Source: Streptomyces dysideae
GTDB taxonomy: Bacteria; Actinomycetota; Actinomycetes; Streptomycetales; Streptomycetaceae
Direction: 5' to 3'
DNA length: 64,000 nucleotides
Assembly: GCF_001514305.1 (NCBI RefSeq)
Contig: NZ_KQ949101.1
Location: 1-64,000 of the forward strand
Part shown: positions 35,532 through 44,640 of the stretch, piece after piece
Layout: each line of letters starts with the position of its first letter
How positions within the stretch are numbered: the stretch's first letter is position 1
Made by a program: the position numbers and the translations under genes
Notes under the pieces: generated by a model
The model's input: the letters and a program-made list of their open reading frames with translations, nothing else
What the model was told of the DNA's origin: nothing
Database searches by the model: none

Positions 35532-38165
35532 GTGGACGCCGAGCTGACCAACCGGAGCCGGGACGCCATCAACGCGGCCGGCAACCGGGCCGTGACCGAG
35601 GGGCACCCCGACCTCACCCCCGCCCACCTGCTGCTTGCGCTGCTTCAAGGGCAGGACAACGAGAACATCATCGACCTGCTGGCCGCCGTCGACGCCGACC
35701 AGGCCGCCGTACGGGCGGAAGCGGAGAAGGTGCTCGCCGCGCTGCCCAGCGTGACCGGGTCCACCGTGGCGCCCCCGCAGCCCAACCGGGAGCTGCTCGC
35801 CGTCATCGCGGACGCGCAGACGCGGGCCCAGGACCTCGGGGACGAGTACCTCTCCACCGAGCATCTCCTCATCGGCATCGCCGCCAAGGGCGGGCAGGCC
35901 GGTGACGTCCTGAACCAGCAGGGGGCCAGTGCCAGGAAGCTGCTGGACGCCTTCAAGAAGGCCAGGGGAGGGCGCCGGGTGACCAGTGCCGATCCCGAGG
36001 GGCAGTACAAGGCGCTGGAGAAGTTCGGTACGGACTTCACCGCCGCCGCGCGGGAGGGGAAGCTCGATCCCGTCATCGGGCGGGACCATGAGATCCGGCG
36101 CGTGGTGCAGGTGCTCAGCCGCCGTACCAAGAACAACCCCGTCCTCATCGGTGAGCCCGGCGTCGGCAAGACCGCCGTCGTCGAGGGGCTCGCCCAGCGG
36201 ATCGTCAAGGGTGACGTGCCCGAGTCCCTCAAGAACAAGCGGCTCGTCGCGCTCGACCTCGGTGCCATGGTCGCCGGGGCCAAGTACCGCGGTGAGTTCG
36301 AGGAGCGGCTGAAGACCGTCCTGGCCGAGATCAAGGCGTCCGACGGGCAGATCATCACCTTCATCGACGAGCTGCACACCGTCGTGGGGGCCGGCGCCGG
36401 TGGTGACTCCGCCATGGACGCCGGGAACATGCTGAAGCCCATGCTCGCCCGCGGTGAGCTGCGCATGGTCGGCGCCACGACCCTCGACGAGTACCGGGAG
36501 CGGATCGAGAAGGACCCGGCCCTGGAGCGGCGGTTCCAGCAGGTGCTGGTCGCCGAGCCGACCGTCGAGGACACCATCGCCATCCTGCGCGGGCTCAAGG
36601 GGCGGTACGAAGCCCACCACAAGGTCCAGATCGCCGACAGTGCGCTCGTCGCGGCGGCGACTCTGTCCGACCGGTACATCACCTCCCGTTTCCTCCCCGA
36701 CAAGGCCATCGACCTCGTCGACGAGGCGGCGTCCCGCCTCCGTATGGAGATCGACTCCTCCCCCGTCGAGATCGACGAACTCCAGCGTGCCGTCGACCGG
36801 TTGAAGATGGAGGAGCTGGCGATCGGCAAGGAGACCGACCCGGCCTCCCGCGAGCGCCTGGAGAAGCTGCGCCGCGACCTCGCCGACAAGGAGGAGGAGC
36901 TGCGGGGCCTCACCGCCCGCTGGGAGAAGGAGAAGCAGTCCCTCAACCGCGTCGGTGAGCTCAAGGAACGCCTCGACGAGATCCGCGGCCAGGCCGAACG
37001 CGCCCAGCGCGACGGCGACTTCGACACCGCCTCCAAGCTGCTGTACGGGGAGATCCCGGCCCTGGAGAAGGAGTTGGAGGCCGCCTCCGAGGCCGAGGAG
37101 GAGGCCGCCAAGGACACCATGGTCAAGGAGGAGGTCGGCTCCGACGACATCGCGGACGTCGTGGCGGCCTGGACCGGTATCCCGGCCGGGCGGCTCCTGG
37201 AGGGCGAGACGCAGAAACTCCTGCGGATGGAGGACGAGTTGGGCCGCCGGCTCATCGGGCAGACGGAGGCCGTGCAGGCCGTGTCCGACGCCGTACGCCG
37301 CACCCGCGCCGGCATCGCGGACCCCGACCGCCCCACCGGCTCCTTCCTCTTCCTCGGCCCCACCGGCGTCGGCAAGACCGAACTCGCCAAGGCCCTCGCC
37401 GACTTCCTCTTCGACGACGAGCGGGCGATGATCCGCATCGACATGTCGGAGTACGGCGAGAAGCACAGCGTGGCCCGGCTGGTCGGCGCGCCGCCCGGCT
37501 ACGTCGGCTACGAGGAGGGCGGCCAGCTGACGGAGGCGGTGCGGCGTCGCCCGTACTCCGTGGTCCTGCTGGACGAGGTGGAGAAGGCGCACCCCGAGGT
37601 CTTCGACATCCTCCTGCAGGTGCTGGACGACGGGCGGCTGACGGACGGTCAGGGCCGTACGGTCGACTTCCGGAACACGATCCTGGTCCTCACCTCCAAC
37701 CTCGGCAGCCAGTTCCTGGTGGATCCGATGACCAGCGAGGCGGAGAAGAAGGAGCAGGTGCTGGAGGTGGTGAGGGCGTCCTTCAAGCCGGAGTTCCTCA
37801 ACCGGCTGGACGACTTCGTGGTCTTCTCGGCCCTGTCGAAGGCGGAGCTGCAGCGGATCGCCGAGCTCCAGATCGGCCGGCTGGCCAAGCGGCTCGCCGA
37901 GCGCCGGCTGACCCTGGAGGTCACCCCCGAGGCCCTGGCCTGGCTCGCCGACGAGGGCAACGACCCGGCGTACGGCGCCCGCCCCCTGCGCCGCCTCGTC
38001 CAGACCGCCATCGGCGACCGGCTGGCCAAGGAGATCCTGGCCGGCGAGGTCAAGGACGGCGACACGGTATGGGTGGACGTTCCCCCAGTCTCGGCTTCGC
38101 TCGACCGGGGGGACCCCCATGGGGAGGGCCTGATCGTGGGGCCGGCGACCGGCAAGACGCTGTAG
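35532..38165 (+). CDS. clpB: Disaggregase ClpB
   Basis: An 877-residue AAA+ disaggregase that rescues aggregated proteins with DnaK. The order is: Clp-N repeats (residues 1-145), AAA-1 with GEPGVGKT near 208, the ClpB middle coiled-coil (ELRGLTARWEKEKQSLNRVG, ~405-520), AAA-2 with GPTGVGKT near 612 and DEVEKAHPEV, and a C-terminal D2-small domain. The GTG start has AGGAGGAG 9 bases upstream. Near the C-terminus, PPVSASLDRGDPHG is encoded by a dispersed repeat (38082-38120) and is not a normal part of ClpB. HspR-controlled through the HAIR at 35451. Confidence 0.98.
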   Translation: MDAELTNRSRDAINAAGNRAVTEGHPDLTPAHLLLALLQGQDNENIIDLLAAVDADQAAVRAEAEKVLAALPSVTGSTVAPPQPNRELLAVIADAQTRAQDLGDEYLSTEHLLIGIAAKGGQAGDVLNQQGASARKLLDAFKKARGGRRVTSADPEGQYKALEKFGTDFTAAAREGKLDPVIGRDHEIRRVVQVLSRRTKNNPVLIGEPGVGKTAVVEGLAQRIVKGDVPESLKNKRLVALDLGAMVAGAKYRGEFEERLKTVLAEIKASDGQIITFIDELHTVVGAGAGGDSAMDAGNMLKPMLARGELRMVGATTLDEYRERIEKDPALERRFQQVLVAEPTVEDTIAILRGLKGRYEAHHKVQIADSALVAAATLSDRYITSRFLPDKAIDLVDEAASRLRMEIDSSPVEIDELQRAVDRLKMEELAIGKETDPASRERLEKLRRDLADKEEELRGLTARWEKEKQSLNRVGELKERLDEIRGQAERAQRDGDFDTASKLLYGEIPALEKELEAASEAEEEAAKDTMVKEEVGSDDIADVVAAWTGIPAGRLLEGETQKLLRMEDELGRRLIGQTEAVQAVSDAVRRTRAGIADPDRPTGSFLFLGPTGVGKTELAKALADFLFDDERAMIRIDMSEYGEKHSVARLVGAPPGYVGYEEGGQLTEAVRRRPYSVVLLDEVEKAHPEVFDILLQVLDDGRLTDGQGRTVDFRNTILVLTSNLGSQFLVDPMTSEAEKKEQVLEVVRASFKPEFLNRLDDFVVFSALSKAELQRIAELQIGRLAKRLAERRLTLEVTPEALAWLADEGNDPAYGARPLRRLVQTAIGDRLAKEILAGEVKDGDTVWVDVPPVSASLDRGDPHGEGLIVGPATGKTL
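38082..38120. repeat. Dispersed palindromic repeat inside clpB
   Basis: CCCCCAGTCTCGGCTTCGCT followed by CGACCGGGGGGACCCCCAT. The same ~40 bp, in the opposite orientation, occurs at 62310-62350 inside the MFS gene. Here it adds 13 codons in frame close to the ClpB C-terminus. Confidence 0.85.
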
Positions 38166-38174
38166 CCGCCGGGT

Positions 38175-38207
38175 GTGACGCGACGGCCCGGTCGGCCGTC
38201 GCGTCAC
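38175..38207. terminator. Bidirectional terminator after clpB
   Basis: GTGACGCGACGGCC pairs with GGCCGTCGCGTCAC around a 5-base loop, 10 bases after the clpB stop. The right arm includes the stop codon of the convergent gene. Confidence 0.85.
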
Positions 38208-38701
38208 AGCGTGAACGCGGCGAAGCGCACCAGCGCGGTGTCGGCGCCCTCGTGCTCCACGTTCACCTGCACGACGTGGGCGCCCGCATCGGGATGGCCT
38301 CCCGGGTGGTCCACATCCAGACAGAGATCCACGTCCCCGGCGCCGCAGAACTCCGTCTCGGGCGCCGGGGCGTCCGGATAGGTGTGCGTGAGCCAGTCGC
38401 GGACGTCCGCGCGCGGCATCCGGAAGGCCGCGCTGTAGTGGATGTCCTGGAAACCCTGCACCTCGCATGCCCCGACGACCTGGGCGCCGTCCGGCAGCTC
38501 GGCCCCGCCGAAGTGCAGGGCGTCGGCACAGGGGACCTTCTCGAGACCGGCGCCCCTCGCTTCGTCGTCGGTCACCACCCAGACCACCATCATGGCGACG
38601 AAGCCGATCACAGCCAGCGCCGGCAACCCCATGATGGCGGCCACCACTCCCCACCTGGTCCGCCCGCGCGACGCCCCCGTCTCGCTCCAGATCTCCGACA
38701 C
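38204..38701 (-). CDS. Single-pass membrane protein of unknown function
   Basis: A 165-residue protein. One membrane helix (VVAAIMGLPALAVIGFVAMM, residues ~20-45) is followed by an exported domain with four cysteines (VPCADALHF, GACEVQGF, FCGAGDVDLCL). No family is recognised. The GTG at 38701 has AAGGGGTGGGG just upstream; TTG 38731 is a weaker alternative. It is convergent with clpB. Confidence 0.72.
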   Translation of the reverse strand: MSEIWSETGASRGRTRWGVVAAIMGLPALAVIGFVAMMVVWVVTDDEARGAGLEKVPCADALHFGGAELPDGAQVVGACEVQGFQDIHYSAAFRMPRADVRDWLTHTYPDAPAPETEFCGAGDVDLCLDVDHPGGHPDAGAHVVQVNVEHEGADTALVRFAAFTL

Positions 38702-38842
38702 GGCCCCACCCCTTTGTGCGTACCCCGACAAGTACGTGCGGCCAGATCATGTCAGCCGACGGCAGACAGGTCCCGTCAGAGCTTGCCACCCCCCTCCCCG
38801 CATGGGGGAGGATGGCGGAATCCGTACGAAGGGAAAAACACG

Positions 38843-39373
38843 GTGAGCATCGACCCGTCCTCGATTCCGAACTTCGGGGGCCAGCCAGAGCCGCAGCCCC
38901 AAGGACCGGCGGGCCCCGTCGTCCCGGATCAGGACCTCGTGAAGCAGCTCCTCGACCAGATGGAGCTCAAGTATGTCGTCGACGACGAGGGTGACCTCGC
39001 GGCGCCGTGGGAGCAGTTCCGTACGTACTTCATGTTCCGCGGTGAGGGTGACCAGCAGGTCTTCTCGGTGCGGACGTTCTACGACCGGCCCCACAAGATC
39101 GACGAGAAGCCTCTGCTGCTGGAGTCCATCGACGACTGGAACCGGCGGACCCTGTGGCCCAAGGTCTACAGCCACACCCATGATGACGGCACCGTCCGCC
39201 TGATCGGCGAGGCGCAGATGCTGATCGGCACCGGCGTCAGCCTGGAGCACTTCGTCTCGTCGACGGTCAGCTGGGTGCGGGCCGCCATCGAGTTCGACAA
39301 GTGGCTCGTTGAACAGCTCGGCCTCGAGCAGGAGGTCAACGACGCGGAGAAGCCCGAGGACGACGAGGAGTAA
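38843..39373 (+). CDS. YbjN domain-containing protein
   Basis: A 176-residue cytoplasmic protein with a YbjN (type III chaperone-like) fold: LLDQMELKYVVDDEGDLAAP, YDRPHKIDEKPLLLESIDDW and LEHFVSSTVSWVRAAIEFDK. Such proteins are conserved in actinobacteria, and the function is unclear. It has a Pro/Gln-rich start and an acidic tail. GTG start with GAAGGG upstream. Confidence 0.88.
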   Translation: MSIDPSSIPNFGGQPEPQPQGPAGPVVPDQDLVKQLLDQMELKYVVDDEGDLAAPWEQFRTYFMFRGEGDQQVFSVRTFYDRPHKIDEKPLLLESIDDWNRRTLWPKVYSHTHDDGTVRLIGEAQMLIGTGVSLEHFVSSTVSWVRAAIEFDKWLVEQLGLEQEVNDAEKPEDDEE

Positions 39374-39414
39374 GCCCTCGGCCCCAGCCCCGCAGCTCTA
39401 CCAGCTCGACAGCT

Positions 39415-40626
39415 TCACAGCGGCGTGTTGGCGATGACCACCAGATACGCGCCGTAGGCGAAGGAGAGCCCGGCCAGGGCACCGGCCACCACGGCCGCGT
39501 GCCAGGGCCGGGCTCTCGCCGTCCGCACCAGCGCCCGCGCGAGCGGCAGGAGCAGTGGAAAGGCGGGCAGCAGGAAGCGCGGCTTGGACTCGAAGAAGCC
39601 CGATCCGCCGAGCGTGATCAGCAGCAGTACGCCGCTGTAGACGAGCAGCGGGAGCGGCGCCCGGTCGGCCAGCAGCAGCGCGTACAGCAGGACCGCCGCC
39701 GCCACGATCACCATCGTCATCGGGAAGACGAAGCGGTCCCCGTGCAGCAGCAGACGGCGGGCGAAGTGCGCCGAGCCCCGGCCGAAGTCGAACCGCGAGC
39801 CCCACAGCTCCTGCACCTCGAAGTAGCCGCCGAGCAGATCGCCCTTCCGGTGCCCGACCCACAGCACACACGCACCCCACCCCAGCGGCGCGAGCGCGGC
39901 ACCCGTCCACAGCCTGTGGATAACTTTTCCGATCCGCCGACGGCTCCGCCACACCTCGTACGCCGCCGCTGCCAGCACCGCCGCCGCGACCGCGAACCCG
40001 TTCGGCCGGGCCAGCCCCGCCAGCGTGGCCAGCGCCCCCGCCCGCACCCAGTGTCCGCCGAGCACCGCGTACAGCGACCAGGCGGCGAAGGCGGTGAGCA
40101 CCGGCTCGGTGTACGCCATCGACAGCACGACCGAGTGCGGCAGGAGCCCCCAGAGCAGCACCAGCGCGGTGGCCACCGCCCGACCGTGCAGCCGGGCCCC
40201 GACGGCGTGGATCCCGCAGGCCGCCACCGCCGCCGCGGCCCACGACACCAGCAGCCCCGCCGCGCCCCCGCCCAGCGGCGTCAATGCGGTGACCGCCCGC
40301 ACCAGCGCCGGGTACAGCGGGAAGAACGCCAGGTCGCTCTGGACGACGTCGGGCTCGAAGCGCAGGGTGCGGCCGTAGCCGTGCGCGGCGATCCCCAGGT
40401 ACCAGAGCGAGTCCCAGGACCGCCCCAGCAGCGCCAGCGGCTGCTTGTCACCGGTCGCCCAGGCGACGGCCGCGACCATGGCCACCCCGGCCAGCCGGAC
40501 GGCGGCGAACAGACCCAGCGCCGCCGCGAGCAGGTGACGCGGGCGAAGACGCTCCCCGGTCTCCGGCTCGGCCGGTGCAGGAGGCGAGGGTGGCGCAGGT
40601 GACGCGAGGGTACTGGCGTGGGTCAC
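39415..40626 (-). CDS. PIG-V-like membrane mannosyltransferase
   Basis: A 403-residue membrane protein with about ten transmembrane segments after a Pro-rich start. The periplasmic loop DSLWYLGIAAHGYGR near residue 70 and 'AFFPLYPALVRAV' near 100 match the PIG-V / GT-C mannosyltransferase group, whose conserved W-D-x-x-x-Y pattern is visible as WDSLWYLGIA. It likely uses a polyprenyl-phosphate sugar to glycosylate a lipid or cell-wall acceptor. Convergent with the YbjN gene. Confidence 0.82.
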   Translation of the reverse strand: MTHASTLASPAPPSPPAPAEPETGERLRPRHLLAAALGLFAAVRLAGVAMVAAVAWATGDKQPLALLGRSWDSLWYLGIAAHGYGRTLRFEPDVVQSDLAFFPLYPALVRAVTALTPLGGGAAGLLVSWAAAAVAACGIHAVGARLHGRAVATALVLLWGLLPHSVVLSMAYTEPVLTAFAAWSLYAVLGGHWVRAGALATLAGLARPNGFAVAAAVLAAAAYEVWRSRRRIGKVIHRLWTGAALAPLGWGACVLWVGHRKGDLLGGYFEVQELWGSRFDFGRGSAHFARRLLLHGDRFVFPMTMVIVAAAVLLYALLLADRAPLPLLVYSGVLLLITLGGSGFFESKPRFLLPAFPLLLPLARALVRTARARPWHAAVVAGALAGLSFAYGAYLVVIANTPL

Positions 40627-40725
40627 ACCGGAACATTGCAGGTGAAACCTCGCATATGCGAGCGTTGCGCGCCCGGCCGGGTGTGGCTTCGCGGCGTACG
40701 GCGTGGCGGCGTGACTCCCCGGTGA

Positions 40726-41193
40726 TCAGCCCGCCAGCGCCTTGAGCCGCCGCACCGCCTCCTCCAGCACCGCCGTCTGCTTGCAGAACGCGAACCGCAC
40801 GAACGACGCGCCCGCCTCCCGGTGGTCGTAGAAGACCGCGTTGGGGATGGCGACGACCCCCGCCCGCTCCGGCAGCGCGCGGCAGAAGGCGAAGCCGTCG
40901 CCCTCTTGGGACAGCGCGGCGCCCAGTGGGCGGATGTCGGTCGTGATGAAGTACGTGCCCGCCGGCCGGAGCACCTCGAACCCCGCCTCCGTCAGGCCGG
41001 CCGCCAGCAGGTCCCGCTTGGCCGGCATGTCCTCGCGGAAGGCGGTGAAGTAGGTGTCGGGGAGCGAGAGGGCCTCGGCGACGGCGTACTGGAACGGCCC
41101 CGACGCGACATACGTCAGGAACTGCTTCGCCGAACGGACCGCCGAGACCAGCCCCGGAGCCGCCGTCATCCAGGCCACACCTCGTTCGTGCAC
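40726..41193 (-). pseudogene. Aminotransferase 3' fragment A
   Basis: The 155 codons match the C-terminal ~40% of a fold-type I aminotransferase (SAKQFLTYVASGPFQYAVAE, AGTYFITTDIRPLG, FCRALPERAGVVAIPNAVFY, FVRFAFCKQ). The N-terminal part with the PLP lysine is missing. In-frame upstream codons read R-E-stop-V-H-E-R-G; the stop is a TGA where fragment B has TGG. It shares NAVFYDHRE and RPLG with fragment B, and less with the intact gene at 53491. Confidence 0.85.
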
Positions 41194-41350
41194 TCATTCG
41201 CGTGTCGCGCGACAGGCCCACCAGAGGTATCTCCAGGACCGCCGGTGAGCCGGCCGCAGAACCTGTCCGGACCGATCTCACAGCTGTACCGTCGGGCTCG
41301 GTGACGCGGCGCTGTCCGTCGTATCCTGACCACACGGGAAGGAGCCGTCC

Positions 41351-41905
41351 ATGAGTGTCGACGCGATCGTGCACACCGAGTTCCCCAAGGGGTACACGGT
41401 CCTGTTCGGGGCCGACGGGAAGGTGATCATGACTCCGCAGAGCTTCGAGCACTCCAACACGATCAAGTCGATGCAGTACGACACGATCGTGTCCCTCGGA
41501 CGCCATGCGAAGACCGCCTCCGACGTCTACATCGACTTCCCCGCCGACGAGAACTCCGCCCCCGATCTGGCGATCCTTCGCGAGGACGCCCGTCGGGAAG
41601 GCAAGCGCTACAGCTTCGAGGACGTCCTGCTGATCTCCGAGGTCGTCTCGACCTCCTCCGCACGCAAGGACTACGACGACTGCACCACGAAGTACGGCCG
41701 CTACGGCATCCCCGTCTACCTGGTCGTGGACCCCTACGCCCAGGAGGTCGTCCTCCACACCCAGCCGACCGCCACCGGTTACATCGCGGCACACACCCAC
41801 AAGTACGGCACGGGCAAGCTCCCCATCCCCCTGGCCGACGGCCGCACCTTCACCCTCGACCTCGACGAACTCCCGCGCCCGGAGCCCGAGGTGGACGCCC
41901 GCTGA
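41351..41905 (+). CDS. Uma2 family endonuclease
   Basis: A 184-residue Uma2 protein (PD-(D/E)XK-like fold) common in Streptomyces. Features include VYIDFPADENSAPDLAILRE, SFEDVLLISEVVSTSSARKD and GIPVYLVVDPYAQEVVLHTQ. GAAGGAG lies 6 bases before the ATG. Intact, unlike the frameshifted family member at 22324. A DNase or defence role is assumed in the family but not shown here. Confidence 0.9.
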   Translation: MSVDAIVHTEFPKGYTVLFGADGKVIMTPQSFEHSNTIKSMQYDTIVSLGRHAKTASDVYIDFPADENSAPDLAILREDARREGKRYSFEDVLLISEVVSTSSARKDYDDCTTKYGRYGIPVYLVVDPYAQEVVLHTQPTATGYIAAHTHKYGTGKLPIPLADGRTFTLDLDELPRPEPEVDAR

Positions 41906-42107
41906 CAAGGACTCCCGGTGCGGCCGGGCCGTGCCGTCGGCGCCTCCGTCGTCGGGCGTGGTCGTTCCTGGTCGGTGGCGGCCGTGGATCTCGGCCTTCG
42001 GGCAGGGGCTTCCACCCTCCAGCAAGATTCTCGGCGACCCGCACGACCGAACTCGTTCTCGTCGCGATCCGCTCACGGAACCCGAAGATTGAGCCGACCG
42101 TGTTGTA

Positions 42108-42682
42108 GTGGCCGGCCTGCTGGGGGTGCTGGCCGAGGACTACGACCCCGATGCCGCCCGCGCGGAGCTTGCCGGCTGGATTGCGGCCCACGGCGAGCGG
42201 GAAGGTGCCCTGCGGCAACTGACCGACGCCGTAAGGACCATGACCTTCCGCACGCGTGCGCAGGCGATGCTCGACGTGCTGCTGGCGGCGTTGCCGGACG
42301 GTGAGGGCGAGCGGCTGCTGTGCACGCTGCGGCGAGACACACAGCTGGCGCCGCTGGCGCTGAACGCGCTGGCGCACCGTGAGCTGCTGTCTCCCGAGGA
42401 CATGACCGATGCCGAGTATCTGCTGGTGCTTGCCGAGAGCCTGCTTCAGCTCGTGGAGTTGGCAGGCGGCGGGGACGGCGCCGAGGAGGTGCTGCGCGCC
42501 CAGGTCCCCAGGCCGGGGACGCGGTTGCCGCCGCGTTGGACTCCGCGCACCCGGACCGGGCCGGGCTCGACGAGCTCAGGCAGCTGGCGGCACGGGCACT
42601 GGGTACCCCCGGCGCCCGCCTCGGCCGCGCCCGGAAGGCTCGGCGCCCCTCAGGCAAGCGCGGCCACAAGCGACGCCGCTGA
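42108..42682 (+). pseudogene. pRiA4b ORF-3-type protein, 5'-truncated and frameshifted
   Basis: From GTG 42108 the frame gives AGLLGVLAEDYDPDAARAEL, LLAALPDGEGERLLC and DTQLAPLALNALAHRELLSP down to about 42510. The C-terminus then continues in another frame (AGDAVAAALDSAHPDRAGLD, ELRQLAARALGTPGARLGRA) to a stop at 42680, ending in a basic tail (GKRGHKRRR). It resembles the C-terminal helical region of the pRiA4b ORF-3 family; a full-length member is at 49106. The N-terminal domain is missing. Confidence 0.55.
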
Positions 42683-42818
42683 CCGGGCAACACCGCCTGG
42701 CCCCCCAGGCGCCGGGTGCGCTGCTGGCACTGGCACTGGCACTGGCACGGAGCCGGGCGCCGGGAAACCGATGGGCCCCGGCCTCGTACGTCCTCGGTGA
42801 CGCGCTACCGTCGGGGCC

Positions 42819-43565
42819 GTGGCCGAAGGATGGGACGAAGACGGCTTGCGGGCCGTGCGCGGCGCGCTCTACACGCAGGACGGGGCGGCGCTGTTTGCCG
42901 CGTTGCACCGTGGACCCGTGCGTGAGGTGCTGCAACTGGCCGGCGATGGTGTGGCCGTGGCCGCGGCGCAGGGCCTGCCGGGGGCTGCGGAGATGGCGGC
43001 CTTGTTTCTCGGCGCGCTCCAGGAGCGTGGCTTCCGTGGCGATGAGGAGCTGGCGGATCGGTTGCGTGCGGCCACGGGAGACGCGGCGATCCCCCTCCTG
43101 CGCCCGCTCGCGGTCGATCTGGAGATGCTCGCCATGCTGCTGGAGGGCGACCCGGCCGAGTCCGGTGGCCGTCTGGATCTGTCCACCGGGGAGTGCGGGC
43201 GGGCGTTCACTGACGAGCTGGAGCCTGGGCCCGAGGCCGAGGAGGCGGACGATCCCGAGCGATGGCTGTACGTTCCGGCTCTGGGCTCCCGGGCCGGTTA
43301 CCGGGACATGGAGCTGTTCATCGAAGAGGTCGGGGCCGCCGCCCTTGCCGACCGGCTGCGGATCGCCATCGGTGGGCGGGGCGCCTTCCGGCGCTTCAAG
43401 GACGTCCTCGCCCGTGACGAGCGCTCCTGGCGCCGGTACCACCGGTTCCGCGATGAGCGACAGCGTGGCCGGGCCCGCGCCTGGCTGGCCGAGGAGGGCT
43501 ACTGCCCGCCCATCACCTTCTTCGCAGAGCCCAGCTCGGGTTCGTATCCTTCGGGGCCGGTATAA
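42819..43565 (+). CDS. UPF0158 family protein
   Basis: A 248-residue protein. The C-terminal half has the UPF0158 pattern YRDMELFIEEVGAAALADRL, GRGAFRRFKDVLARDE and WLAEEGYCP. The N-terminal half (MAEGWDEDGLRAVRGALYTQ) is helical. No function is known for the family. GTG start at 42819. It lies in the accessory stretch between decayed genes and may have come with them. Confidence 0.75.
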   Translation: MAEGWDEDGLRAVRGALYTQDGAALFAALHRGPVREVLQLAGDGVAVAAAQGLPGAAEMAALFLGALQERGFRGDEELADRLRAATGDAAIPLLRPLAVDLEMLAMLLEGDPAESGGRLDLSTGECGRAFTDELEPGPEAEEADDPERWLYVPALGSRAGYRDMELFIEEVGAAALADRLRIAIGGRGAFRRFKDVLARDERSWRRYHRFRDERQRGRARAWLAEEGYCPPITFFAEPSSGSYPSGPV

Positions 43566-43767
43566 CTCTCTGCTGCCCCTGTCCTGCATGATCCGGGGGC
43601 GCTGTCACCGGGCGTGGCGGCACCGGTTGACCGCTGTTGGAAGCGTGTCCGCCGACAGGCGGGCTGCGTGATATGACTGCCGATCACCGGTGTCCCGGTC
43701 GACCAGGCGGCAGTCGAGCTTGCCGACGAGGACGCATGCTTCGAGCGAGCCCAGAGGCGGCCTGAGT

Positions 43768-44398
43768 TCAGGACGCGAGGTGTTGCAGTCGACCGGCTGC
43801 CTCGTGGAGAACGTCGTCTCTCTTGCAGAACGCGAAGCGAACAAAGGGGGTCTTCGAAGTTGAGCGGTGCGCCCCTGTTGGTCGGCGTCCGCCCCCAGGG
43901 CCCTCGTAAGCCGGGGATGTGACACTCCCGCGGAAACTGTCACATCCTCGCGGCTTACCAGTCGGCGCCCGGCGTCCGCGCACCGCTCAACTTCGAAGAC
44001 CCAACAAAGGGTGCGCCCTGCTCACGGTGGTCGTAGAAGACCGCGTTGGGGATCGCGACCACCCCGCAGCGCTCCGGCAGCGCACGGCAGAAGGTGAAAC
44101 CGTCGCTCTCACCGAGGGGCCGGATATCGGTGGTGATGAAGTACGTGCCGGCCGGGCGGAAGACCTTGAAGCCCGCCCGCTCCAGGCCGCCCGCGAGCAG
44201 GTCCCGTTTGGCCAGCATGTCCGCGCGGAAGTCCGCGAAGTACGCGTCGGGCAGGCGCAGGGCCTCGGCCACGGCGTACTGGAAGGGCCCGGAGGCGACG
44301 TACGTCAGGAACTGCTTGGCCGAGCGGACGGCGGCGACGAGATCGGGGGCGCCGGTAACCCAGCCGACTCCGCGTTCACACACCCATTCGCGTGGGTT
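43768..44398 (-). pseudogene. Aminotransferase 3' fragment B, split by MITE copy B
   Basis: The upstream part (44011-44398) encodes REWVCERGVGWVTGAPDLV, FLTYVASGPFQYAVAEALRL, FRPAGTYFITTDIRPLG and NAVFYDHREQGAPFV. The frame resumes beyond the element as FVRFAFCKRDDVLHEAAG and ends RLQHLAS at 43768. Removing the element and one 8-bp duplication rejoins the reading. It lacks the N-terminal ~250 residues including the PLP lysine. Closest in sequence to fragment A. Confidence 0.88.
43840..44010. mobile_element. MITE-like element, copy B, with 8-bp target duplication
   Basis: The element spans 43848-44002 (155 bp) with perfect 25-bp terminal inverted repeats (GGGTCTTCGAAGTTGAGCGG...) and is about 95% like copy A. 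A 2-base deletion in the left internal arm is the main difference. It is flanked by the direct repeat AACAAAGG (43840-43847 and 44003-44010). It interrupts aminotransferase fragment B, so the insertion is later than that gene copy. Non-coding. Confidence 0.93.
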
Positions 44399-44423
44399 CG
44401 GACCGGGCGCAGCCGTACCGCCA

Positions 44424-44530
44424 GGAATGGCGACGACCCCGGCGCGCTCCGGCAGGGCCCGGCAGAAGGCGAAGCCGTCGTTCTCGCCGAGGGGCCGGAT
44501 GTCGGTGGTGATGAATTACGTGCCCACCGG
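44424..44530 (-). pseudogene. Aminotransferase fragment C
   Basis: Thirty-odd codons match the same region as fragments A and B: FITTDIRPLGENDGFAFCRA, LPERAGVVAIP. The usual TYF reads T-stop-F (TAA). It sits directly upstream of the 5' end of fragment B and is not long enough to be expressed. Confidence 0.75.
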
Positions 44531-44640
44531 AGTCCGCCGTCGCCGGTCGGGGCGCCGACCGATTCGCGCGTCTCCGCCGCGCGACCGAACGCAACGTGCG
44601 GCCGGGGACGGATTCGGTGGATCGAGGGACACCTCGAGCA

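Noticed and set aside
35067..38789. Very long open reading frame (over 1200 codons) opposite clpB
   Set aside because: High GC keeps antisense frames open. The clpB strand carries all family motifs and the antisense product is low-complexity.
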